Shown: one piece after another, positions 26,312 through 32,417 of the stretch
How positions within the stretch are numbered: position 1 is the first letter of the stretch
Layout: each line of letters begins with the position of its first letter
From: Acidobacteriota bacterium
Lineage (GTDB): Bacteria; Acidobacteriota; Blastocatellia; Pyrinomonadales; Pyrinomonadaceae
Reading direction: 5' to 3'
Assembly (NCBI GenBank): GCA_019639215.1
Contig: JAHBSH010000026.1
Coordinates: forward strand, 1-32,417
DNA length: 32,417 nucleotides
Notes under the pieces: generated by a model
What the model was told of the DNA's origin: nothing
The model's input: only the letters and a program-made list of their open reading frames with translations
Databases searched by the model: none
Program-made: the position numbers and the translations under genes

Positions 26312-26941
26312 ATGGCTAGATATAGAGATGCGGTGTGCCGTTTGTGCCGCCGCGAAGGCGGAAAATTATTTTTGAAGGGCGACAGGTGTTTCAAACCATC
26401 CTGTGCTATTGAGAGGCGAGGGACAAATCCTCCCGGACAACACGGAGCCGCAAGGCGCAAGATGGTGGTCGGTTACGGACAGCAGTTGCGTGAAAAGCAA
26501 AAGGTCAAGAGAATGTATTTCATTCTCGAAAAGCAGTTCAGGAATTATTTTGACAAAGCCCTGAGGCAAAAAGGCGTTACGGGCGAAAACCTTCTTTTCA
26601 TTTTGGAAAGAAGGCTTGATAACACGGTATATAGAGCCGGTTTTGCCACGTCGCGAAGACAGGCTCGTCAGCTTGTCAATCACGGCCACGTCGTTGTGAA
26701 CGGTAAAAAGGTTGATATCCCTTCGTTTCAGGTAAGGGTCGGTGATGTTATCGGCGTCAAGGAAAAAAGTCAGACAAATTCGCACGTGGATGCAGCATGG
26801 CAAACGGCCGCAGGCCGCGGACGCCCTTCATGGCTTACAGCGGATAGCGGTGTAGCCGTTTCTGTTTCGTCATTGCCGAGCAGACAGGATATAGATCCGA
26901 ATATTAACGAGCAGTTGATCGTCGAGCTTTATAGTAAATAG
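26312..26941 (+). CDS. rpsD: 30S ribosomal protein S4 (zinc type)
   Basis: S4 is a primary 16S rRNA binder and assembly initiator. The 209 residues start [26 protein letters not shown] and contain four Cys (9, 12, 26, 31) of the zinc-binding N-terminus. The S4 RNA-binding domain [45 protein letters not shown] is intact. GAGGAAG precedes the ATG by a few bases. Confidence 0.98.
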   Translation: MARYRDAVCRLCRREGGKLFLKGDRCFKPSCAIERRGTNPPGQHGAARRKMVVGYGQQLREKQKVKRMYFILEKQFRNYFDKALRQKGVTGENLLFILERRLDNTVYRAGFATSRRQARQLVNHGHVVVNGKKVDIPSFQVRVGDVIGVKEKSQTNSHVDAAWQTAAGRGRPSWLTADSGVAVSVSSLPSRQDIDPNINEQLIVELYSK

Positions 26942-27035
26942 TTAACCGGGTTCGCCGGCACCGGACGTTTCGGAAGGTATTTCCGGCCATTTCGTCTCAG
27001 GTTCATCCGGCGGACTTTACGAACTTTAAAAGAAT
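26942..27035 (+). repeat. Inverted repeats before rpoA
   Basis: CGGAA-GGTAT-TTCCG (26970-26984) is one perfect hairpin, enclosed by GTTCGCCGG near 26949 and CCGGCGG...GAAC near 27006-27023. No Shine-Dalgarno precedes rpoA. Confidence 0.4.
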
Positions 27036-28052
27036 ATGACTCAAAGCAACAATTGGACAGACTTCCAGATGCCAAGCCGGCTGAATGTGGACAGCGAGAC
27101 CCTGACAGAACGTTACGGCCGCTTCTATGCCCAGCCGTTCGAGCGCGGTTTCGGCACAACGATCGGAAATTCGATCCGCCGTGCGCTGCTTTCCTCCATT
27201 GAGGGAGCGGCAATTACTGCGGTCAAGATCGAAGGGGTCGAGCATGAGTTTTCATTGATCAAGGGCGTCGTAGAAGATGCTACCGACGTTATCCTGAATT
27301 TAAAACAGATACCATTCATTCTTCACGGCGGCGGCTCAAAAACCCTTAGCATCAGCAAGAAAGGCTCAGGGCCAGTGACCAGTGCGGACATCGAAACTGA
27401 TGGCGACGTTGAGATCCTCGATCAGGACGTACACATCGCAACGATAAGCGGTTCAGGTTCGCTGAATATCGAGATGCGGCTAAAACGCGGCCGCGGATAC
27501 GTTTCTGCCGAAGCAAATAATGACGAAGACCTTTCTGTCGGCTACATCCCGATCGATTCGGTACATACGCCGATAAAGAAGGTCAACTACACTGTAGATA
27601 AGACCCGTCAGGGTTCGAACACTGAGTTTGACAAGCTGACCATCGAGGTCTGGACCGATGGTTCGGTCAAACCGGAAGATTCCATCGGTTTGGCGGCAAA
27701 GCTGGTCAAGGACCACATGTCGATCTTCATCAATTTTGAAGAAGAGGAAGAAGAATATAAATACGAGGACATTGCCCGTCCGCCGCTGATGCGAAACGAT
27801 CTGCTGGATAAGCCGGTCGATGAGCTTGAGCTTTCCGTTCGTTCGTATAACTGTCTTAAGAACGCGGACATACGTTCGATCCGCGACCTTATCAAACGCA
27901 GCGAAAAGGACATGCTCCACACAAAGAATTTCGGCAAGAAATCACTGACCGAGATCAAAGACCTGCTTCACGGCATGGGATTGGATTTCGGAATGGATTT
28001 TGATGAACAGGGCAATCCGATACCGGGTTCGGGCGGAAGAGATCTTGATTAA
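27036..28052 (+). CDS. rpoA: DNA-directed RNA polymerase alpha subunit
   Basis: The alpha dimer is the assembly platform of RNA polymerase and its C-terminal domain reads UP elements and activators. The 338 residues hold the N-terminal dimer domain ([45 protein letters not shown] and [25 protein letters not shown]) and the C-terminal domain [48 protein letters not shown]. An alternative start at Met12 is possible. Confidence 0.98.
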   Translation: MTQSNNWTDFQMPSRLNVDSETLTERYGRFYAQPFERGFGTTIGNSIRRALLSSIEGAAITAVKIEGVEHEFSLIKGVVEDATDVILNLKQIPFILHGGGSKTLSISKKGSGPVTSADIETDGDVEILDQDVHIATISGSGSLNIEMRLKRGRGYVSAEANNDEDLSVGYIPIDSVHTPIKKVNYTVDKTRQGSNTEFDKLTIEVWTDGSVKPEDSIGLAAKLVKDHMSIFINFEEEEEEYKYEDIARPPLMRNDLLDKPVDELELSVRSYNCLKNADIRSIRDLIKRSEKDMLHTKNFGKKSLTEIKDLLHGMGLDFGMDFDEQGNPIPGSGGRDLD

Positions 28053-28061
28053 CCTTGAATG

Positions 28062-28099
28062 GGACATATAGGTCTTATAAGACGTATGTGTCCTATTGG
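28062..28099 (+). repeat. 9-nt period hairpin element before rplQ
   Basis: This is the second copy of the 38-base element found before rplX, identical at 31 of 38 bases and in the same orientation. It contains the perfect 12-bp palindrome GTCTTATAAGAC (28072-28083), flanked by GGACATA and TATGTGTCC arms. Confidence 0.7.
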
Positions 28100-28110
28100 T
28101 ATTTTTGGAA

Positions 28111-28614
28111 ATGAGACATTTAAAAGCACATCGTAAATTGGGCAGAACGACCGAGCATCGTATGTCGATGCTTCGCAACATGGCGACGTCCTTGATAAAC
28201 TCTGAAAAGGAGCATATTGTAACGACGGTACCGAAAGCCAAGGAACTGCGTCCTTTCGTTGAAAAGGCGATAACCCTTGCCAAAAAAGCTCAGGAGCTGA
28301 ATGGTGATGATGCCAGGGCACAGGAAGTTCATCTTCGACGCCAGGCAGCAAGGTTCTTTCACGCAGGTAACTCTACCTTCAAGCAGGAACAAAGCCGTTT
28401 TCGCGGTAAGAAGGGCGAGGCAAAGGAAACAATTGAAAGAACTGCGGGTGTAAAGGCTGTTCAGAGATTGTTTGGCGAATTAGGCGCCAGATACAAGAAC
28501 CGTTCAGGCGGTTATACTCGTATCATTCGTCTTGGCCGGCGTTCGGGCGACAATGCCGAACTCGCGGTTATCGAACTCGTGGACAATCCTCGCGAACTCG
28601 CGGCAAACGGATAG
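28111..28614 (+). CDS. rplQ: 50S ribosomal protein L17 with internal insertion
   Basis: L17 lies at the tunnel exit rim. The start MRHLKAHRKLGRTTEHRMSMLRNMATSLI and the C-terminal AVQRLFGELGARYKNRSGGYTRIIRLGRRSGDNAELAVIELVD are normal. Between them (about residues 62-108) is a charged insertion of about 39 residues relative to E. coli L17. The first ATG of the frame lies 15 bases upstream; MRH is the invariant family start, so this ATG was chosen. It ends the alpha section. Confidence 0.96.
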   Translation: MRHLKAHRKLGRTTEHRMSMLRNMATSLINSEKEHIVTTVPKAKELRPFVEKAITLAKKAQELNGDDARAQEVHLRRQAARFFHAGNSTFKQEQSRFRGKKGEAKETIERTAGVKAVQRLFGELGARYKNRSGGYTRIIRLGRRSGDNAELAVIELVDNPRELAANG

Positions 28615-28641
28615 TTCTTTCTGATTGGAGGCAAGGTCAAA

Positions 28642-29187
28642 ATGGGAGACAATATGGCCTCAGCACCTGCTGGCGATAAGAACCTGAAGGACGAAGAGAT
28701 TGCTGAAATGGAAACGACCGATTCAACATCGTTCGATCTGGACGAGATACGTCAATTGGCCGATCTTGTTAACGAGTACGGCTTTACGGATTTTAAGTTC
28801 GAGAATGAGAACATAAAGATCCGCCTTAGCAAACAGGTTGCGGTCGCTCCTGTGTATCAGCCTGCTCCGGCCGCGGCTCCTGCCGCACCCGCAGCAGTTT
28901 CGGCACCGGCAGAGAAGCCGGCTGAAACGGCGGCCGACCCTGATGAAGGTCTGCATAAGATAACATCGCCGATCGTCGGCACATTCTATCGTGCTTCGGG
29001 GCCTGACAAGGAACCGTATGTCAAAGAAGGCAGCACTGTCACGCCTGACTCGGTCGTATGCATTGTCGAGGCAATGAAGCTGATGAATGAGATCCAGGCG
29101 GAAGTTTCCGGTGAGGTCGTTCGGATCTATGTAGAGAACGGACAGCCTATCGAATACGGCCAGCCGCTCTTTGGCATTAAAAAATAG
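28642..29187 (+). CDS. accB: Biotin carboxyl carrier protein of acetyl-CoA carboxylase
   Basis: AccB carries biotin between the biotin carboxylase and the carboxyltransferase in the first committed step of fatty-acid synthesis. The biotinyl domain is clear: [45 protein letters not shown], with biotinylated Lys146 in EAMKLM. A flexible Ala/Pro linker covers about residues 69-100. The N-terminal 30 residues are acidic and slightly longer than usual. GGAGG stands 10 bases before the ATG. Linkage to rplQ is unusual; accC follows. Confidence 0.96.
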   Translation: MGDNMASAPAGDKNLKDEEIAEMETTDSTSFDLDEIRQLADLVNEYGFTDFKFENENIKIRLSKQVAVAPVYQPAPAAAPAAPAAVSAPAEKPAETAADPDEGLHKITSPIVGTFYRASGPDKEPYVKEGSTVTPDSVVCIVEAMKLMNEIQAEVSGEVVRIYVENGQPIEYGQPLFGIKK

Positions 29188-29198
29188 TATTCACCGCC

Positions 29199-29280
29199 GA
29201 GACGCGGAGAAGCAGAGAATAATTCACGAGGATCTTAATATATTCCTTCTTCGTTTTCCAACTCTGCGGCTCCGCGTCTC
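29199..29280 (+). repeat. 19-nt inverted repeat between accB and accC
   Basis: GAGACGCGGAGAAGCAGAG (29199-29217) pairs with the segment at 29262-29280 at 17 of 19 positions, around a 44-base AT-rich loop. It is the longest near-perfect stem in the window. It sits 12 bases after accB and 15 before accC. No T-run follows. Confidence 0.8.
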
Positions 29281-29295
29281 AGTGATTTAAATGAC

Positions 29296-30669
29296 ATGGC
29301 TGAAAGAGAAATTCGTAAAATTCTGATAGCAAATCGCGGCGAGATCGCCTGCCGTATCATCTGGACGTGCAGGGAAATGGGCATCAAGACGGTTGCTGTT
29401 CATTCGGAAGCAGACCGCGAAGCCCTTCACGTCAGATTTGCCGATGAGGCCGTTTGTGTCGGCGGCAATCCTTCGGCGGAAAGCTATCTTAATATTCCGG
29501 CTATCATCAGTGCGGCTGAGATAACCAACGTTGACGCTATTCATCCCGGATACGGATTTTTGGCAGAATCGGCGACGTTCGCAAAGATCTGTGATGACTG
29601 CAATATCAAATTCATAGGCCCGCGTGCTGAGGTCATTGCCATGATGGGCGATAAGGTAGAGGCACGCAGAACGATGGCGGCAGCCGGAGTTCCTATTTTG
29701 CCCGGCAGCCCTGATCCTATCGAATCGCCGGAAGAGGCAGCCGCACTTGCACGCGAGATCGGTTTTCCGGTCATCATCAAAGCAGCAGCAGGCGGCGGCG
29801 GCAGAGGTATGCGCATCGTTCGTTCTGAGAGCGAATTAGCCAGTAACCTTGAAATGGCACAGAGCGAAGCTCTGGCCGCATTCAAGAACGGTTCGGTTTA
29901 CATCGAACGCTATATCGAACGGCCTCGTCATATCGAGATACAGGTGCTTGCCGACGAACACGGAAACTGTGTTCACCTTGGCGAAAGGGAATGTTCAATT
30001 CAAAGGCGGCATCAAAAATTGCTTGAAGAAGCACCGTCAGCGGTCTTGACCGCAGAACAGCGAGAAGCAATGGGAGCCGTTGCTGTGAATGCCTGTAAGG
30101 AGATCGGTTACTCAAGCGCCGGAACGTTCGAGTTTCTTCTGGATGAGGACGGAAGTTTCTACTTCATGGAAATGAATACCCGCATTCAGGTCGAACATCC
30201 TGTAACGGAAATGGTCACGTTGGCAGATATCGTCCGTAACCAGATCCGCATCGCGTCGGGTGAAGACCTTCAATACGAGCAAAGCGATGTTCAGATGGTC
30301 GGACATTCGATAGAATGCCGTATAAATGCGGAAGACCCTGAGAAATTCACCCCAAGCCCCGGCAGAATAACAGCGTTCAATACACCGGGCGGGCCGGGCG
30401 TTCGCGTTGATACTGCCGTTTATCCGGGCTATGTTGTGCCGCCATATTATGATTCGATGATCGCAAAGCTCATTGTTCACGCCCGTACACGAGAGCTTGC
30501 TATTGCACGTATGCAGCGTGCTCTGGACATGATGGTCGTTGAAGGTATAAAAACGACCATTCCGCTCCACAAAAAGATAATGGCGGATGAAAAATTCCGA
30601 AAAGGTGATTTTTCCACTAAGTTTATGGAAGAGTTTGGTTTAGTGGAAAATAAAAAGGAAAAAGTGTAG
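29296..30669 (+). CDS. accC: Biotin carboxylase subunit of acetyl-CoA carboxylase
   Basis: AccC uses ATP and bicarbonate to carboxylate biotin on AccB. The 457 residues are an ATP-grasp enzyme: [14 protein letters not shown] at the N-terminus, Lys120 and Lys162, the Gly-rich loop GGGGRGM (166-172), the [12 protein letters not shown] segment (230-241) and the [10 protein letters not shown] metal/bicarbonate motif (292-301). Length and motif order are canonical. No Shine-Dalgarno precedes the ATG. Confidence 0.98.
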   Translation: MAEREIRKILIANRGEIACRIIWTCREMGIKTVAVHSEADREALHVRFADEAVCVGGNPSAESYLNIPAIISAAEITNVDAIHPGYGFLAESATFAKICDDCNIKFIGPRAEVIAMMGDKVEARRTMAAAGVPILPGSPDPIESPEEAAALAREIGFPVIIKAAAGGGGRGMRIVRSESELASNLEMAQSEALAAFKNGSVYIERYIERPRHIEIQVLADEHGNCVHLGERECSIQRRHQKLLEEAPSAVLTAEQREAMGAVAVNACKEIGYSSAGTFEFLLDEDGSFYFMEMNTRIQVEHPVTEMVTLADIVRNQIRIASGEDLQYEQSDVQMVGHSIECRINAEDPEKFTPSPGRITAFNTPGGPGVRVDTAVYPGYVVPPYYDSMIAKLIVHARTRELAIARMQRALDMMVVEGIKTTIPLHKKIMADEKFRKGDFSTKFMEEFGLVENKKEKV

Positions 30670-30682
30670 AATTATTTGGTGT

Positions 30683-30703
30683 AGATCAAGAGTTTTTTGA
30701 TCT
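30683..30703 (+). terminator. Weak terminator-like hairpin after accC
   Basis: AGATCAA (30683-30689) pairs with TTGATCT (30697-30703), followed by TTAATTTTATT. The stem is AT-rich, so termination would be partial at best. It could separate accBC from rpsO-pnp. Confidence 0.4.
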
Positions 30704-30791
30704 TTAATTTTATTAACATTTCGCGGTTGCCGGACATCGTTTTCGGACCTACTGCGTACAAAAGGAGAGGCTATTTTGAGCCGGCTATAAC
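30704..30791 (+). promoter_or_regulatory. rpsO leader with displaced Shine-Dalgarno
   Basis: The only good ribosome site, GGAGAGG (30764-30770), is 21 bases before the rpsO ATG, too far for normal use. Between them GGCT-ATTTTG-AGCC (30769-30782) can form a hairpin that would bring GGAGA within about 9 bases of the ATG. GGCTAT is repeated at 30769 and 30783. S15 autoregulates through leader structure in several bacteria with different folds; whether this is such a site is inference. Confidence 0.4.
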
Positions 30792-31061
30792 ATGGCTACA
30801 GCAAAAGAAACAAAAGAACAGATACTAACGGATTACAAGACCCACGGAAGCGACACGGGATCTTCTCAGGTGCAGGTCGCTCTGCTTACACAGCGTATCA
30901 ATGAGCTGACAGAGCATTTCAAACTTCACAAGAAAGACAATCATTCCCGTCGCGGTTTGCTCAAGATGGTCTCGAGAAGGCGTAAATTGCTGGATTACCT
31001 CAAGCGTAAGGATATAAACGAATACCACGAGATAATCAAGAAATTAGGATTGAGAAGGTAG
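30792..31061 (+). CDS. rpsO: 30S ribosomal protein S15
   Basis: S15 binds the 16S central domain and forms a subunit bridge. The 89-residue length is exact, with the core [58 protein letters not shown] and end [14 protein letters not shown]. The rpsO-pnp pair is the common arrangement. Confidence 0.98.
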   Translation: MATAKETKEQILTDYKTHGSDTGSSQVQVALLTQRINELTEHFKLHKKDNHSRRGLLKMVSRRRKLLDYLKRKDINEYHEIIKKLGLRR

Positions 31062-31071
31062 TACAAAAGTT

Positions 31072-31122
31072 GAAAAGTGAAAATGTGAAAAAGTTATATC
31101 ATAAACGGCTTTTTCACTTTTC
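31072..31122 (+). repeat. Hairpin array after rpsO
   Basis: GAAAAGTGAAAA (31072-31083) is the exact complement of TTTTCACTTTTC (31111-31122), and inside it GTGAAAAAG (31085-31093) pairs with CTTTTTCAC (31109-31117), so two alternative folds compete. It may act as a processing or partial termination site between rpsO and pnp. The remaining 31123-31275 shows a small GGCC-TCTTCG-GGCC hairpin (near 31151) and no gene I can support. Confidence 0.55.
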
Positions 31123-31275
31123 GACTCTTCCTCTTTTGACCAAAGTTTGAGGCCTCTTCGGGCCGATAGGAATAAAAACGTTCTTTCGAGGGATTTGTTA
31201 ATGGATGCTGAACGTGACAGCGAAATTCTCCACTTTACAAAAACAGAACGTACGCAAATTTGGAATTTATCCAAG

Positions 31276-31319
31276 GGCGGCAGGTGCTTCACGACACAGC
31301 ACTGGCCGCCTTTGTCTTT
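31276..31319 (+). promoter_or_regulatory. Terminator-like stem directly before pnp
   Basis: GGCGGCAGGTGCT (31276-31288) pairs with AGCACTGGCCGCC (31298-31310) at 11 of 13 positions around a 9-base loop, followed by TTTGTCTTT. This looks like an intrinsic terminator, but it lies only 11 bases before the pnp ATG. It could be an attenuator or a cleavage stem for pnp autocontrol, as the enterobacterial pnp leader is. Confidence 0.55.
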
Positions 31320-31330
31320 AAACAATTGAA

Positions 31331-32417
31331 ATGAGTAAAAAATATTTGAAAGAATCAATAAAAGTTGGCGGCGAAGAATTGATCGTCGAGACAGGTAAGG
31401 TCGCCAAACAGGCCGATGGTTCGGTCGTAATTCGCTACGGCGAAACAATGCTGCTGGTGACGGCAGTGAGTATGAGGAGTGCAAGGGAAGGACTTGATTT
31501 CTTTCCGTTGACTGTTGAATATCGCGAATCGAGCTATTCCGCCGGTCGCATTCCCGGAAACTATTTTCGACGAGAAGGCCGTCCGAGCGAGAAAGAGGTC
31601 TTGACCTGTCGCCTGATCGACCGTCCTGTTCGTCCGCTGTTTCCTGATGGTTACAGATTTGAGACGCAGATCGTCGGAACGGTGATTTCGTCTGATGGCG
31701 AGAACGATCCTGATGTGATCGCGATAACCGGTGCATCATGTGCTCTTTATCTCTCGGACATTCCGTTCGAAAATCCGATCGCAGGTATTCGCATTGGCCT
31801 AATTGACGGCAAATATATCGTCAATCCGACATTTGATGAACGCCGCGAATCTGACCTGAACCTTGTTGTTGCGGGTACAGAAGAGGCAATCGTCATGGTC
31901 GAGGCAGAAGCGAACGAGGTTGCTGAGAACATCATGCTCGAAGCTCTGATGCTTGCTCATAAAGAGATCAAGCGGCTCTGTCTGTGGCAGAAAGAACTTG
32001 GTAAAGCACTTGAGATCACGAAAAGAGAATTTACAGCTGCGGGCATTGACGAGAACGTTGTCGCTGATGTCGAAAAGACATGGACCGATAAGCTCAGAGC
32101 CGCTCTGGATACGACCGGTAAGGACAAACTCACGAGCTATGCTGAGATCGACGCTCTTAAAAAAGAGGTCGTTGAAAGCTATCCGGAAGAAGATCCGGGA
32201 GCAAGAGCAGCAGCCGGGAAAGCATTCTCAAACCTTAAAGAAAAGATCTTCCGTGAGGACATGCTCGTTAACAAGCGTCGACCTGATGGACGTAAATTTT
32301 CAGAGATACGTCCCATCTCGTGCGAGGTCAGCTGGCTTCCGCGTGTTCATGGTTCGTCACTCTTTACACGCGGCGAAACGCAGGCAATTGTCACCACGAC
32401 GCTCGGCACCAAAATGG
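31331..32417 (+). CDS. pnp: Polyribonucleotide nucleotidyltransferase, 3' end beyond window
   Basis: PNPase degrades RNA 3'-to-5' with phosphate and is part of the RNA-decay machinery. The visible 362 codons cover the first RNase PH domain (VKVGGEELIVETGKVAKQADGSVVIRYGETMLLVTAV, then SYSAGRIPGNYFRREGRPSEKEVLTCRLIDRPVRPLFP), the helical linker, and the start of the second PH domain (RRPDGRKFSEIRPISCEVSWLPRVHGSSLFTRGETQAIVTTTLG). The reading frame is still open at the window end; family length is about 700. The ATG follows a terminator-like stem with no Shine-Dalgarno. Confidence 0.97.
   Translation, partial: MSKKYLKESIKVGGEELIVETGKVAKQADGSVVIRYGETMLLVTAVSMRSAREGLDFFPLTVEYRESSYSAGRIPGNYFRREGRPSEKEVLTCRLIDRPVRPLFPDGYRFETQIVGTVISSDGENDPDVIAITGASCALYLSDIPFENPIAGIRIGLIDGKYIVNPTFDERRESDLNLVVAGTEEAIVMVEAEANEVAENIMLEALMLAHKEIKRLCLWQKELGKALEITKREFTAAGIDENVVADVEKTWTDKLRAALDTTGKDKLTSYAEIDALKKEVVESYPEEDPGARAAAGKAFSNLKEKIFREDMLVNKRRPDGRKFSEIRPISCEVSWLPRVHGSSLFTRGETQAIVTTTLGTKM

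Noticed and set aside
31147..31329. 60-codon open frame between rpsO and pnp
   Set aside because: No ribosome site, no recognisable product, and it covers the terminator-like stem before pnp.

Overview
The window is the main ribosomal-protein superoperon of a bacterium whose genome is near 50% GC by eye, flanked on the left by four or five unrelated genes on the opposite strand. The gene order rpsL-rpsG-fusA-tuf, then the S10, spc and alpha operons with adk-map-infA-rpmJ between secY and rpsM, is classic bacterial synteny. Features such as GTP-type PEP carboxykinase, low-complexity Ala/Glu/Lys tails on several ribosomal proteins, and spacers packed with short degenerate repeats would fit a Gram-negative environmental lineage such as Acidobacteriota (Blastocatellia-like). 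That taxonomic guess is inference only.

Left part (1-5544, minus strand): a strong terminator, a Bax-inhibitor-1 family membrane protein, a small zinc-ribbon membrane protein, GTP-dependent PEP carboxykinase, an EamA/DMT transporter, and a two-part protein with a C-terminal 2Fe-2S ferredoxin domain. A divergent region of about 600 bases (5545-6155) then carries a near-consensus sigma-70 promoter (TTGACA-17-TAATAT) and a structured leader of roughly 360 nt for the ribosomal cluster.

Middle (6156-28614, plus strand): rpsL, rpsG, fusA, tuf, rpsJ, rplC, rplD, rplW, rplB, rpsS, rplV, rpsC, rplP, rpmC, rpsQ, rplN, rplX, rplE, rpsN, rpsH, rplF, rplR, rpsE, rpmD, rplO, secY, adk, map, infA, rpmJ, rpsM, rpsK, rpsD, rpoA and rplQ. 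All are intact except tuf, whose middle third carries about a dozen small insertions and deletions that cancel out in net frame. Right part (28615-32417): accB-accC (acetyl-CoA carboxylase), then rpsO and the start of pnp, which runs off the end.

The genes together make the translation machinery (30S and 50S proteins, EF-G, EF-Tu, IF-1), the RNA polymerase alpha subunit, the protein export channel SecY, N-terminal methionine removal, adenylate balance, the first step of fatty-acid synthesis, and RNA decay. The most unusual feature is the spacers. Most intercistronic gaps of more than about 40 bases hold degenerate arrays with a 7-nt (sometimes 9-nt) period, arranged as inverted repeats that can fold into hairpins just before the next start codon. 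Related copies recur in different spacers. No tRNA, rRNA, CRISPR array or insertion sequence was seen.
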